Shown: positions 36,269-48,631, numbered from the stretch's first letter. The stretch is DNA of 64,000 nucleotides from Pseudomonas sp. CC120222-01a (GCF_003097235.1 NZ_QEQQ01000030.1:1-64000), one strand, 5' to 3'. Numbers and translations are program-made. Notes: a model not told the origin generated them from the sequence alone.

Positions 36269-36673
36269 ATGGTTGAAAATAGCGAATTGCGCAAAGCCGG
36301 TCTCAAGGTGACCCTGCCTCGAGTCAAGATCCTTCAGATGCTCGACTCCACCGAGCAACGTCACATGAGCGCCGAGGATGTCTACAAGGCGCTGATGGAG
36401 GCTGGCGAGGACGTCGGTCTGGCAACCGTCTATCGCGTACTGACCCAGTTCGAAGCGGCTGGTTTGGTGGTGCGCCACAACTTCGACGGTGGCCACGCGG
36501 TGTTCGAGCTGGCTGACGGCGGTCACCACGACCATATGGTCAACGTGGAGACCAGTGAAGTCATCGAGTTCATGGATGCTGAAATCGAGCGCCGTCAGAA
36601 AGAGATCGTGGCCGAGCATGGCTACGAGCTCGTGGACCACAATCTGGTCCTTTATGTACGTAAGAAAAAGTAA
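36269..36673 (+). CDS. fur: Ferric uptake regulator Fur
   Basis: 134 residues. Fur binds Fe(II) and represses iron-uptake genes. The DNA-binding wing is in LKVTLPRVKILQMLD and VGLATVYRVLTQFEAAGL. The metal-binding stretch GHAVFELADGGHHDHMVNVE is present, without the C-terminal cysteines found in many other Fur proteins, as usual in Pseudomonas. ATG 36269 follows GAGAA. It is followed by a terminator. Confidence 0.97.
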   Translation: MVENSELRKAGLKVTLPRVKILQMLDSTEQRHMSAEDVYKALMEAGEDVGLATVYRVLTQFEAAGLVVRHNFDGGHAVFELADGGHHDHMVNVETSEVIEFMDAEIERRQKEIVAEHGYELVDHNLVLYVRKKK

Positions 36674-36696
36674 CGATTTAGCTCGTTATGAATGAC

Positions 36697-36723
36697 AAAA
36701 GGCGACCTTCGGGTCGCCTTTTT
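36697..36723 (+). terminator. Rho-independent terminator after fur
   Basis: AAAAGGCGACC, loop TTC, GGGTCGCCTTTTT, 24 bases after the fur stop. Confidence 0.9.
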
Positions 36724-36748
36724 GCTTTCTGGGGGTGAGTGCGATCTT

Positions 36749-36864
36749 TGTGGGAGCAGCCTTGCGTCGCGAAAGGGCTGCAAAGCAGCCCCGCGATTTA
36801 TGCTTCACGGCTGAAATCGAGGGGCCGCTTTGCGGCCCTTTCGCGACGCAAGGCCGCTCCCACA
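36749..36864. repeat. REP pair between fur and recN
   Basis: The left unit begins TGTGGGAGCAGCCTTGCGTC and the right unit ends GACGCAAGGCCGCTCCCACA. The arms are near-perfect complements. One mismatch (GCAGCC against GGCCGC) shows drift relative to the pair at 34076. Confidence 0.85.
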
Positions 36865-36880
36865 GAAGGTCGTGCCAGTT

Positions 36881-38554
36881 TCAGGCCTTGCCGGAAACCA
36901 CCATCTTGCGCGCATGGGCCAGGGATTCCTTGGTCAGGTCGATGCCGCCGAGCATGCGCGCCACTTCCTCGACCCGCTCGCGCTTGCCCAAACTTGCCAC
37001 TGCGGTATGGGTGGTATCGCTGTTGCGCACCTTGTGCACGAACAGGTGATGATGCCCTTGCGCGGCCACCTGCGGCAGGTGGGTCACAGTCAGTACCTGG
37101 CCGCGCTCGCCCAGGCGGCGGAGCAGCTGGCCGACGATTTCGGCCGTCGGGCCGCCGATGCCGACGTCCACTTCGTCGAACACCAGCGTCGGAATGCGCG
37201 AGGTCTGTGCCGTGATCACCTGGATCGCCAGGCTGATACGCGACAATTCGCCCCCGGACGCCACCTTGGCCAAGCCCTTGAGCGGCTGCCCGGGGTTGGC
37301 GCTGACCAGCAGTTCGATCTGCTCCAGGCCATGGGGAGACAGGTCGTTGCCTTCGTTGGGCGTGAGTTCGATGCAGAATCGGCCACCCGGCATGCCCAGG
37401 CGCTGGATTTCCTGCTCCACGGCGACGGCCAGCTGTTTGGCGGCCTGCTGGCGCAGGGCGCTCAGCTCCAGGGCCTTCTCCTTATAGTGCTGGGCAAAGG
37501 CGCCAAGCTCCTCGCCCAGGCGTTCGATCGACTCATCACTGGCGTTCAGGCCTTCGAGTTCGTCCATCAGCTGCTGCTGCAGGTGCGGCAGCTCGGTGGG
37601 ATGCACGCGGTGCTTGCGCGCCAGGGTGTAGATCGTGTCGAGGCGCTCTTCCAGGGCTTGCAGGCGCATGGGGTCGGCATCGAAGTTGTCGAGGAAGCGG
37701 TTGAGCTCGCCCATCGCTTCTTCTACCTGAATCTGTGCGCTGGCGATCATGTTCGCCGCCTCGCCCAGTGCGCGTGGGGCATTGGCTGCGGCACCGAGGC
37801 GGTTGAGGCTGGAGGTGAGGGCGCTGAGCACGTTGCCCGAATCGCTTTCGCTGCACTGGTCGATGACCTGGCGGCAGATGCCGAACAGGGCTTCGGCGTT
37901 GGTCAGGTTCTTGTGCTCCTGCTCCAGTTGCTCCAGTTCGTTTTCGCCCAGGCCGAGGTTGTCGAGTTCTTCAAGCTGATAGCTCAGCAGCTGATGGCGG
38001 GCGCGTTGCTCATCGCCGGAATTGCTCAGGCGTTCCAGCTCCAGGCGGGTCTGGTTCCAGCGCTTGGCGGCAAGCTGCACCTGGCGGGCCAGGTCGATGG
38101 CGCCGGCGTATTCGTCCACCAGGCGGCGGTGGGTGTCGGTCTTGAGCAGCGACTGGTGTTCATGCTGGCTGTGGATGTCGATCAGCAGCTCGCCGAGTGC
38201 CTTGAGGTCGCCGAGCGGGCAGGGTGTGCCGTTGATGTAGCCACGGCTGCGGCCTTCGGCAGTGATCACGCGGCGCAGGATGCACAGGCCGTCGTTGTCC
38301 AGATCGCGCTCGGCCAGCCAGGCATGGGCTTCGGGGATGTCCACCAGGTCGAACGTGGCCAGGATGTCCGCCTTGTCGGTGCCGGGGCGCACCACGCCGC
38401 TGTCGGCACGGTCGCCCAGGGCCAGGCCGAGGGCATCGAGCATGATCGACTTGCCCGCACCGGTCTCGCCGGTGATGACCGACATGCCGCGGGCGATTTC
38501 GAGGTCGAGGTGTTCGACGATGGCGTAGTTGTGGATGGACAGGTGCACCAGCAT
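36881..38554 (-). CDS. recN: DNA repair protein RecN
   Basis: 557 residues. RecN is an SMC-like ATPase acting in double-strand-break repair. Walker A is GETGAGKSIMLDAL near residue 30, followed by a long coiled-coil middle (about 150-370), the signature VASGGELSRISLA and Walker B TLVFDEVDVGIGG. A LexA box lies 25 bases before the start, so it belongs to the SOS response. It is divergent from grpE. Confidence 0.96.
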   Translation of the reverse strand: MLVHLSIHNYAIVEHLDLEIARGMSVITGETGAGKSIMLDALGLALGDRADSGVVRPGTDKADILATFDLVDIPEAHAWLAERDLDNDGLCILRRVITAEGRSRGYINGTPCPLGDLKALGELLIDIHSQHEHQSLLKTDTHRRLVDEYAGAIDLARQVQLAAKRWNQTRLELERLSNSGDEQRARHQLLSYQLEELDNLGLGENELEQLEQEHKNLTNAEALFGICRQVIDQCSESDSGNVLSALTSSLNRLGAAANAPRALGEAANMIASAQIQVEEAMGELNRFLDNFDADPMRLQALEERLDTIYTLARKHRVHPTELPHLQQQLMDELEGLNASDESIERLGEELGAFAQHYKEKALELSALRQQAAKQLAVAVEQEIQRLGMPGGRFCIELTPNEGNDLSPHGLEQIELLVSANPGQPLKGLAKVASGGELSRISLAIQVITAQTSRIPTLVFDEVDVGIGGPTAEIVGQLLRRLGERGQVLTVTHLPQVAAQGHHHLFVHKVRNSDTTHTAVASLGKRERVEEVARMLGGIDLTKESLAHARKMVVSGKA

Positions 38555-38578
38555 GGGGGCGGCTCCCGAAGTTCAGGT

Positions 38579-38594
38579 CTGGTTATTTATACAG
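38579..38594 (-). promoter_or_regulatory. LexA (SOS) box upstream of recN
   Basis: On the minus strand the sequence is CTGTATAAATAACCAG, preceded by TA, which matches the LexA consensus CTGT-N8-ACAG at all but one position (CCAG for ACAG). It lies 25 bases upstream of the recN ATG and overlaps a likely -10 (TATAAA). Confidence 0.8.
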
Positions 38595-38660
38595 TACTTT
38601 TTTCAGGCCTGCCAATGCCCTCTGGCGGATTCTGTTGCGGCCTGCAAAACCCACTTGCCC

Positions 38661-38688
38661 CTTGAAGCTGGTTTTTCCGGCCCCATAT
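38661..38688 (+). promoter_or_regulatory. Sigma-32 heat-shock promoter of grpE
   Basis: CTTGAA (38661-38666), a 14-base spacer, and CCCCATAT (38681-38688) match the RpoH consensus closely. It is 58 bases upstream of the grpE start. Confidence 0.88.
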
Positions 38689-38745
38689 AGCCGGCAGACA
38701 CGGCGAGCTTTGCTCGTACAACAGAAATTGCGGAGGAGAGTACCC

Positions 38746-39300
38746 ATGGCTGACGAACAGCTGAATGAAAAAGACCTTAACGCCGAAGAGGCTGGTGCAG
38801 TGGATAACGGCGCCCGCGTTCAGGAGCTCGAGGAGCAGCTGGCCGCCGCCAAGGATCAGTCCCTGCGTGTTGCTGCCGAAGCGCAGAACAGCATTCGTCG
38901 CGCCGAGCAGGAGGTCGACAAGGCCCGGAAGTTCGCCCTCGAGAAGTTCGCTAGCGACCTGCTGCCGGTGATCGACAGCCTGGAGCTGGCCCTGGCGCAC
39001 TCCAGTGCCGAAGACGAGCAGGTCAAGACTATCCGTGATGGCGTCGAGCTGACCCTGAAAATGTTCCAGGACACCCTCAAGCGCTACAACCTCGAAGCCA
39101 TCGAGCCGCACGGCCAGCCGTTCAACCCTGAGCACCACCAGGCCATGGCCATGCAGGAAAATGCCGACGTCGAGCCGAATAGCGTGCTGAACGTCTTCCA
39201 GAAAGGCTACCTGCTCAACGGCCGCCTGCTGCGCCCCGCCATGGTGGTGGTGAGCAAGGCTCCGGCTGCCCCGCAACCTTCTATCGATGAGAAGGCTTGA
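38746..39300 (+). CDS. grpE: Nucleotide exchange factor GrpE
   Basis: 184 residues. It releases ADP from DnaK. The N-terminal coiled coil (QELEEQLAAAKDQSLRVAAE) is followed by the GrpE core with the signature EVDKARKFALEKFASDLLPV and QPFNPEHHQAMAMQ. GGAGGAGAG precedes ATG 38746. The dnaK promoter overlaps its stop codon. Confidence 0.96.
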   Translation: MADEQLNEKDLNAEEAGAVDNGARVQELEEQLAAAKDQSLRVAAEAQNSIRRAEQEVDKARKFALEKFASDLLPVIDSLELALAHSSAEDEQVKTIRDGVELTLKMFQDTLKRYNLEAIEPHGQPFNPEHHQAMAMQENADVEPNSVLNVFQKGYLLNGRLLRPAMVVVSKAPAAPQPSIDEKA

Positions 39301-39321
39301 AATCTGTCGGGGCATCCCCAT
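39296..39321 (+). promoter_or_regulatory. Sigma-32 heat-shock promoter of dnaK
   Basis: CTTGAA (39296-39301) and CCCCAT (39316-39321) with a 14-base spacer. The -35 element overlaps the TGA of grpE. The spacing is the same as in the grpE promoter. Confidence 0.87.
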
Positions 39322-39404
39322 CTAGGTGTCAAGCGTTCAAGTATTACCGCAGTTGGCCACGACAGTAGCCGCTGCCGCCAAATTCAAGTTTCGGGAGAGT
39401 AAAC

Positions 39405-41330
39405 ATGGGCAAAATCATCGGTATCGACCTGGGGACCACCAACTCGTGCGTCTCCATTCTGGAAAACGGTAACGTCAAGGTCATCGAAAACGCCGAAGGC
39501 GCGCGTACTACCCCTTCGATCGTGGCCTACGCCAATGACGGCGAAATCCTGGTAGGTCAGTCGGCCAAGCGTCAGGCTGTCACCAACCCGCACAACACCC
39601 TGTTCGCAGTGAAGCGCCTGATCGGCCGCCGCTTCGAAGAAGACGTCGTGCAGAAAGACATCAAGCTGGTGCCATACAAGATCGTCAAAGGCGGTAACGG
39701 CGACGCTTGGGTACAGGCCAGCGGCAAGGACATGGCGCCACCACAGATCAGCGCCGAAGTTCTGAAAAAAATGAAGAAGACCGCCGAAGACTACCTCGGC
39801 GAGGCCGTGACCGAAGCGGTCATCACCGTTCCGGCCTACTTCAACGACAGCCAGCGCCAGGCTACCAAGGACGCCGGCCGCATCGCCGGTCTGGACGTCA
39901 AGCGCATCATCAACGAGCCGACCGCTGCTGCACTGGCGTACGGCATGGACAAGGCCAAGGGCGACCACACCGTCATCGTTTATGACCTGGGTGGTGGTAC
40001 CTTCGACGTTTCGGTCATCGAAATCGCCGAAGTCGACGGTGAGCACCAGTTCGAAGTACTGGCCACCAACGGCGACACCTTCCTGGGTGGCGAAGACTTC
40101 GACATGCGCCTGATCGACTACCTCGTGGACGAGTTCAAGAAAGAGTCCGGCATGGACCTGAAGAACGATCCACTGGCCCTGCAGCGTCTGAAAGAAGCGG
40201 CTGAAAAGGCCAAGATCGAGCTGTCTTCGGCACAGTCGACCGACGTCAACCTGCCGTACATCACTGCAGATGCTACCGGTCCGAAGCACCTGAACGTGAA
40301 GATCTCCCGCGCCAAGCTGGAGTCGCTGGTCGAAGACCTGGTCAACCGTACCATCGAACCTTGCCGCATCGCCCTGAAAGACGCCGGCATCGACGCCAGC
40401 AAGATCGACGACGTGATCCTGGTCGGTGGCCAGACCCGTATGCCGATGGTGCAGAAGGCCGTTGCCGACTTCTTCGGTAAAGAAGCGCGCAAGGACGTCA
40501 ACCCGGACGAAGCCGTGGCCATGGGTGCTGCCATCCAGGGCGCCGTACTGGCCGGTGACGTGAAAGACGTACTGCTGCTGGACGTCAGCCCGCTGACCCT
40601 GGGTATCGAAACCATGGGTGGCGTGATGACCGCGCTGATCGAGAAGAACACCACCATCCCGACCAAGAAGTCGCAGGTGTTCTCGACTGCCGACGACAAC
40701 CAGGGCGCCGTGACCATTCACGTGCTGCAGGGTGAGCGTAAGCAGGCTGCGCAGAACAAGTCGCTGGGCAAGTTCGACCTGGCTGACATTCCGCCAGCGC
40801 CACGTGGCGTGCCACAGATCGAAGTGACCTTCGACATCGACGCCAACGGCATCCTGCATGTCGGCGCCAAAGACAAGGCCACCGGCAAGGCTCAGTCGAT
40901 CGTGATCAAGGCCAACTCGGGCCTGTCCGACGAAGAAATCGAGCGCATGGTGCGTGACGCCGAGGCCAACGCCGAGGAAGACCGCAAGTTCGAAGAGCTG
41001 GCCGCTGCCCGTAACCAGGGTGACGCGCTGGTGCACTCGACTCGCAAGATGGTCGTTGACGCAGGTGACAAGGTCACTGCTGAAGAGAAGACCGCTATCG
41101 AAGCCGCCGTGGTTGCCCTGGAAGCCGCTGTCAAAGGCGACGACAAGGCTGCCATCGACGCCAAGGTCGAAGAGCTGTCCAAGGTGTCGGCTCCAGTTGC
41201 TCAGAAGATGTACGCCGAGCAGCAGGCCGAACAGCCTCAAGGTGGCGCGCAGCAGGCAGAGCCGGAAGCCAAGCACGATGACGTGGTTGACGCCGAGTTC
41301 GAAGAAGTGAAAGGCGACGACAAGAAGTAA
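39405..41330 (+). CDS. dnaK: Molecular chaperone DnaK (Hsp70)
   Basis: 641 residues. It binds exposed hydrophobic segments in an ATP-dependent cycle with DnaJ and GrpE. The ATPase domain shows IGIDLGTTNSCV, VIVYDLGGGTFDVSVI and ILVGGQTRMPMVQ. The linker (about 390, VLLLDVSPLTLG) leads to the substrate domain, and the tail ends DVVDAEFEEVKGDDKK. GGGAGAG precedes the ATG. Confidence 0.98.
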   Translation: MGKIIGIDLGTTNSCVSILENGNVKVIENAEGARTTPSIVAYANDGEILVGQSAKRQAVTNPHNTLFAVKRLIGRRFEEDVVQKDIKLVPYKIVKGGNGDAWVQASGKDMAPPQISAEVLKKMKKTAEDYLGEAVTEAVITVPAYFNDSQRQATKDAGRIAGLDVKRIINEPTAAALAYGMDKAKGDHTVIVYDLGGGTFDVSVIEIAEVDGEHQFEVLATNGDTFLGGEDFDMRLIDYLVDEFKKESGMDLKNDPLALQRLKEAAEKAKIELSSAQSTDVNLPYITADATGPKHLNVKISRAKLESLVEDLVNRTIEPCRIALKDAGIDASKIDDVILVGGQTRMPMVQKAVADFFGKEARKDVNPDEAVAMGAAIQGAVLAGDVKDVLLLDVSPLTLGIETMGGVMTALIEKNTTIPTKKSQVFSTADDNQGAVTIHVLQGERKQAAQNKSLGKFDLADIPPAPRGVPQIEVTFDIDANGILHVGAKDKATGKAQSIVIKANSGLSDEEIERMVRDAEANAEEDRKFEELAAARNQGDALVHSTRKMVVDAGDKVTAEEKTAIEAAVVALEAAVKGDDKAAIDAKVEELSKVSAPVAQKMYAEQQAEQPQGGAQQAEPEAKHDDVVDAEFEEVKGDDKK

Positions 41331-41346
41331 TCGTTGCATGCTGTCG

Positions 41347-41378
41347 ACCAGTTCACCGGCTTGTGCCGGTGAACTGGT
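41347..41378 (+). repeat. Perfect hairpin in the dnaK-dnaJ gap
   Basis: ACCAGTTCACCGGC, loop TTGT, GCCGGTGAACTGGT. The arms are 14 bp without mismatch, starting 17 bases after the dnaK stop, and there is no T-run. It may be an mRNA-processing or partial termination site that lowers dnaJ relative to dnaK. Confidence 0.85.
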
Positions 41379-41527
41379 AGGATGTCGCCGCGCGGGGGCT
41401 TGCTCCCGCGTTGGCGTATCTGGAATTCGAGATTTTTTACAGCATTTGTCCGGGCCATTCGTGGTGTGCGGGCAGGTGCTGATGGCGCGGCGCAGATGCC
41501 GGACGCCCCACAAGGTGCAAATGACCT

Positions 41528-42646
41528 ATGTCCAAGCGTGATTATTATGAGGTCCTGGGTGTCGAGCGCGGCGCCAGCGAAGCTGACCTCAAGAAGGCCT
41601 ACCGCCGCCTGGCGATGAAATACCACCCGGACCGCAACCCGGGCGATAAAGAGTCGGAAGACAAGTTCAAGGAGGCCAACGAGGCCTACGAAGTACTGTC
41701 CGATGCCAGCAAGCGCGCGGCGTTCGACCAGTACGGCCATGCCGGCGTCGACCCGAGCATGGGTGGCGGCGGTGCCGGCTTCGGCGGCGCCAACTTCTCC
41801 GACATCTTCGGCGATGTTTTCAGCGACTTCTTCGGTGGCGGTCGCGGTGGCGGACGTGGCGGTGCCCAGCGCGGCAGCGACCTGCGCTACACCCTGGAAC
41901 TGAACCTGGAAGAAGCGGTGCGTGGCACCACGGTCAGCATCCGTGTGCCAACGCTGGTGAACTGTAAGCCGTGCGACGGCTCCGGCGCCAAGAAGGGCTC
42001 GACCCCGTCGACCTGCCCGACCTGCGGCGGTATCGGCCAGGTGCGCATGCAGCAAGGCTTCTTCTCGGTGCAGCAGACCTGCCCACGCTGCCACGGCCAG
42101 GGCAAGATCATCACCGACCCGTGCACCTCCTGCCATGGCGAAGGCCGTGTCGAGGAATACAAGACCCTGTCGGTCAAGGTGCCGGCGGGCGTCGATACTG
42201 GCGACCGCATCCGTCTGTCCGGCGAGGGCGAGGCGGGCACCCATGGTGGGCCGACCGGCGATCTGTACGTTGTGATCAACGTGCGCGAGCACGAGATATT
42301 CCAGCGTGATGGCAAGCATCTGTACTGCGAAGTGCCGATCAGCTACACCGATGCCGCCCTGGGTGGCGAGCTGGAAGTGCCGACCCTCGATGGTCGCGTG
42401 AAGCTGAAAATTCCGGAAGGCACCCAGACCGGCAAGCAGTTCCGCTTGCGTGGCAAGGGCGTTGCCCCGGTGCGCGGTGGTGGTGCCGGTGACCTGCTGT
42501 GCCGCGTGGCGGTAGAGACCCCGGTCAACCTGACCCGTCGTCAGCGCGAACTGCTCGAAGAGCTGCGCAGCTCGCTGGAAGGCGACAACTCGCCCAAGGC
42601 CAGTGGCTGGTTCGATGGCGTGAAGCGCTTCTTCGGCGATCTCTGA
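41528..42646 (+). CDS. dnaJ: Co-chaperone DnaJ (Hsp40)
   Basis: 372 residues. It stimulates DnaK ATPase and delivers substrates. The J domain has the HPD loop (KYHPDRNPGD), followed by a Gly/Phe-rich region (about 75-115) and four CxxCxGxG zinc motifs (CKPCDGSG, CPTCGGIG, CPRCHGQG, CTSCHGEG). The C-terminal beta domain is complete. It lies 197 bases after dnaK. Confidence 0.97.
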   Translation: MSKRDYYEVLGVERGASEADLKKAYRRLAMKYHPDRNPGDKESEDKFKEANEAYEVLSDASKRAAFDQYGHAGVDPSMGGGGAGFGGANFSDIFGDVFSDFFGGGRGGGRGGAQRGSDLRYTLELNLEEAVRGTTVSIRVPTLVNCKPCDGSGAKKGSTPSTCPTCGGIGQVRMQQGFFSVQQTCPRCHGQGKIITDPCTSCHGEGRVEEYKTLSVKVPAGVDTGDRIRLSGEGEAGTHGGPTGDLYVVINVREHEIFQRDGKHLYCEVPISYTDAALGGELEVPTLDGRVKLKIPEGTQTGKQFRLRGKGVAPVRGGGAGDLLCRVAVETPVNLTRRQRELLEELRSSLEGDNSPKASGWFDGVKRFFGDL

Positions 42647-42660
42647 CAAGGAAAATGGCT

Positions 42661-43464
42661 ATGCGACGTATTGCAGTGATGGGCGCGGCGGGGCGGATGG
42701 GCAAGACCCTCATCGAAGCCGTTCAGCAAACCCCAGGTGCGGGACTGACAGCGGCGATCGATCGTCCGGACAGCTCGCTGGTCGGGGCCGATGCGGGTGA
42801 GTTGGCAGCGCTGGGCCGTATCGGCGTACTGCTGTCCGATGACCTGGCCAAGGTTGCCGATGAGTTCGACGTGCTGATCGACTTTACTCACCCTTCGGTG
42901 ACGCTGAAGAACCTGGCGTTCTGCCGCAAGCACGGCAAGGCAATGATCATCGGTACCACCGGTTTCACCGTCGAGGAGAAGCAATTGCTCGCCGAAGCGG
43001 GCAAGGAAATCCCGATCGTGTTCGCCGCCAATTTCAGTGTCGGCGTCAACCTCAGCCTCAAGCTGCTGGACATGGCTGCGCGGGTATTGGGTGATGATGT
43101 CGACATCGAGATCATCGAGGCGCACCACCGGCACAAGGTCGATGCGCCGTCGGGTACCGCGCTGCGCATGGGTGAAGTGGTTGCCAATGCGTTGGGGCGT
43201 GATCTGCAGGAAGTGGCAGTGTATGGCCGTGAAGGCCAGACCGGCGCGCGTGATCGCAAGACCATCGGCTTCGCCACCGTGCGTGCCGGCGATGTGGTCG
43301 GTGATCACACCGTGCTGTTCGCCGCTGAAGGTGAGCGCCTGGAAATCACCCACAAAGCCTCCAGCCGCATGACCTTCGCCAAGGGCGCGGTGCGTGCGGC
43401 GCTGTGGCTGGATGGGCGCGAGCCGGGCCTGTATGACATGCAGGACGTGCTCGAGCTGCGCTGA
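42661..43464 (+). CDS. dapB: 4-hydroxy-tetrahydrodipicolinate reductase
   Basis: 267 residues. It catalyses the NAD(P)H-dependent step of the diaminopimelate/lysine pathway. The N-terminal nucleotide loop is VMGAAGRMGKTL, and the substrate motif is EAHHRHKVDAPSGTAL. The ATG 42661 is preferred to 42655 because AAGGA is eight bases before it. It lies close after dnaJ. Confidence 0.95.
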   Translation: MRRIAVMGAAGRMGKTLIEAVQQTPGAGLTAAIDRPDSSLVGADAGELAALGRIGVLLSDDLAKVADEFDVLIDFTHPSVTLKNLAFCRKHGKAMIIGTTGFTVEEKQLLAEAGKEIPIVFAANFSVGVNLSLKLLDMAARVLGDDVDIEIIEAHHRHKVDAPSGTALRMGEVVANALGRDLQEVAVYGREGQTGARDRKTIGFATVRAGDVVGDHTVLFAAEGERLEITHKASSRMTFAKGAVRAALWLDGREPGLYDMQDVLELR

Positions 43465-43602
43465 TCAGTTCGGGTCGCTGCGCCCTCTGTCGCAATCATG
43501 TGTTTTAGAGACACATATGCGGTAGACCGAAAACGCACTTTTCTGTAAGCTACAGCTTTAGTGTGTCCACTAAAAGCGCGCAGCGAATTGAATTCAGCAC
43601 AT

Positions 43603-43642
43603 AAAAGCGGGGTGACGTGTCCATACGTCACTCCGCTTTTTT
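43603..43642 (+). terminator. Terminator/attenuator in front of carA
   Basis: AAAAGCGGGGTGACGT, loop GTCCAT, ACGTCACTCCGCTTTTTT. One mismatch is inside the stem. The T-run ends 45 bases before the carA start, so it may end the dapB message or act as an attenuator for carA. Confidence 0.8.
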
Positions 43643-43687
43643 GCAACCTGCGATCGCCCTTTCATGCTTGATTTACGGGAGGTCTTC

Positions 43688-44824
43688 TTGACAAAGCCAG
43701 CCATACTCGCCCTTGCCGACGGCAGTATTTTCCGCGGTGAAGCCATCGGTGCCGACGGTCAGACCGTTGGTGAGGTGGTATTCAACACCGCTATGACCGG
43801 CTACCAGGAAATCCTTACAGACCCTTCCTACGCGCAGCAAATCGTTACCCTGACCTACCCGCACATCGGCAACACCGGCACCACGCCGGAAGACGCCGAG
43901 TCGAACCGTGTCTGGTCCGCTGGCCTGGTCATCCGTGACCTGCCGCTGCTGGCCAGCAACTGGCGTAACACCCAGTCGCTGCCTGAGTACCTCAAGGCCA
44001 ACAATGTCGTCGCCATCGCCGGCATCGACACCCGTCGCCTGACCCGTATTCTCCGCGAAAAAGGCGCTCAGAACGGGTGCATCCTGGCGGGTGACAACAT
44101 CAGCGAAGAAGCCGCCATCGCTGCTGCCCGCGGCTTCCCAGGCCTGAAGGGCATGGACCTGGCCAAGGTCGTTTCCACCAAGGAACGCTACGAGTGGCGC
44201 TCCAGCGTGTGGGAGCTGAAAACCGACAGCCACCCGACCATCGACGCTGCCGACCTGCCGTACCACGTGGTCGCCTTCGACTACGGCGTCAAGCTGAACA
44301 TCCTGCGCATGCTGGTCGCCCGCGGCTGCCGCGTGACCGTGGTGCCTGCCCAGACCCCGGCCAGCGAAGTGCTGGCACTGAATCCGGACGGTGTGTTCCT
44401 GTCCAACGGCCCTGGTGATCCGGAGCCATGCGACTACGCGATCCAGGCGATCAAGGAAATCCTCGAAACCGAGATTCCGGTATTCGGCATCTGCCTCGGC
44501 CACCAGCTGCTGGCCCTGGCTTCCGGCGCCAAGACCGTGAAGATGGGTCACGGTCACCACGGTGCCAACCACCCGGTCCAGGACCTGGATACCGGCGTGG
44601 TCATGATCACCAGCCAGAACCACGGTTTCGCCGTTGACGAAGCCACCCTGCCGGGCAACGTCCGCGCCATCCACAAGTCGCTGTTCGACGGCACCCTGCA
44701 GGGTATCGAGCGCACCGACAAGAGCGCGTTCAGCTTCCAGGGCCACCCTGAAGCGAGCCCAGGCCCGACCGACGTCGCGCCACTGTTCGATCGTTTCACC
44801 GATGCCATGGCCAAGCGCCGCTGA
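43688..44824 (+). CDS. carA: Carbamoyl-phosphate synthase small subunit
   Basis: 378 residues. It takes ammonia from glutamine for CarB, feeding arginine and pyrimidine synthesis. The start is TTG 43688, chosen because GGGAGG lies five bases upstream and the product then begins MTKPAILALADGSIFRGEAI as in other Pseudomonas. The class I amidotransferase shows VFGICLGHQLLALASG (catalytic Cys) and the His-Glu pair in FQGHPEASPGPTD. carB follows after 106 bases. Confidence 0.95.
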   Translation: MTKPAILALADGSIFRGEAIGADGQTVGEVVFNTAMTGYQEILTDPSYAQQIVTLTYPHIGNTGTTPEDAESNRVWSAGLVIRDLPLLASNWRNTQSLPEYLKANNVVAIAGIDTRRLTRILREKGAQNGCILAGDNISEEAAIAAARGFPGLKGMDLAKVVSTKERYEWRSSVWELKTDSHPTIDAADLPYHVVAFDYGVKLNILRMLVARGCRVTVVPAQTPASEVLALNPDGVFLSNGPGDPEPCDYAIQAIKEILETEIPVFGICLGHQLLALASGAKTVKMGHGHHGANHPVQDLDTGVVMITSQNHGFAVDEATLPGNVRAIHKSLFDGTLQGIERTDKSAFSFQGHPEASPGPTDVAPLFDRFTDAMAKRR

Positions 44825-44930
44825 GCATCCTGCATCAAGGCCCCGGGCCGGCTTGCGCCGCGCCCGGAAGCGCCTGACCCAGATTGTTCAAGACGGCTTG
44901 CCGACTGACCCGCGGATTTGAGTGACAACC

Positions 44931-48148
<3,218 letters not shown>

Positions 48149-48152
<4 letters not shown>

Positions 48153-48631
48153 GCATGACCAAGTACCCGATGACTGTCCAGGGCGCTCGCGCCCTGGAAG
48201 AGGAGCTGACTTTCCTGAGCAAGACCGAGCGCCCGCGCCTGAGCCAAGCCATTGGCGAAGCGCGTGAGCTGGGCGACCTCAAGGAAAACGCCGAATACCA
48301 TGCCGCCCGTGAAGAGCAGGGCATGGTCGAGGCGCGCATCCGCGATATCGAAGGCCGTCTGCAGAACTCGGTGGTGATCGACGTCACCACCATTGCCCAC
48401 ACCGGCAAGGTGATTTTCGGCACCACCGTGGTGCTGGCAAATACCGAGACCGATGACGAAGTGACCTACCAGATCGTTGGCGAAGATGAAGCCGACGTGA
48501 AACAAGGCAAACTGTCGAGCAGTGCACCGATCGCCCGTGCCATCATTGGCAAGGAAGAAGGTGACACCGTGGTGGTGAAGACACCAAGCGGTACGGTCGA
48601 GTACGAGATTGTCGAAGTCAAACACATCTGA
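48149..48631 (+). CDS. greA: Transcription elongation factor GreA
   Basis: 160 residues. It rescues backtracked RNA polymerase by stimulating transcript cleavage. The N-terminal coiled coil shows GEARELGDLKENAEYHAARE, whose acidic tip (DLKENAEY) is the catalytic part, and the C-terminal FKBP-like domain has GKEEGDTVVVKTPSG. ATGA overlap with the carB stop. Confidence 0.96.

Noticed and set aside
39384..41513. Long minus-strand frame of 709 codons opposite dnaK
   Set aside because: Antisense shadow of dnaK. Such frames opposite dnaK are common in GC-rich genomes and carry no ribosome site here.
43481..43510. Possible ArgR half-site TGTCGC upstream of carA
   Set aside because: TGTCGC is present at 43488 but the following AA at the expected distance is missing, so the match to the Pseudomonas ArgR pattern is too weak.
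44825..44930. Extra gene between carA and carB as described in P. aeruginosa
   Set aside because: Only 106 bases are present and no frame fits.
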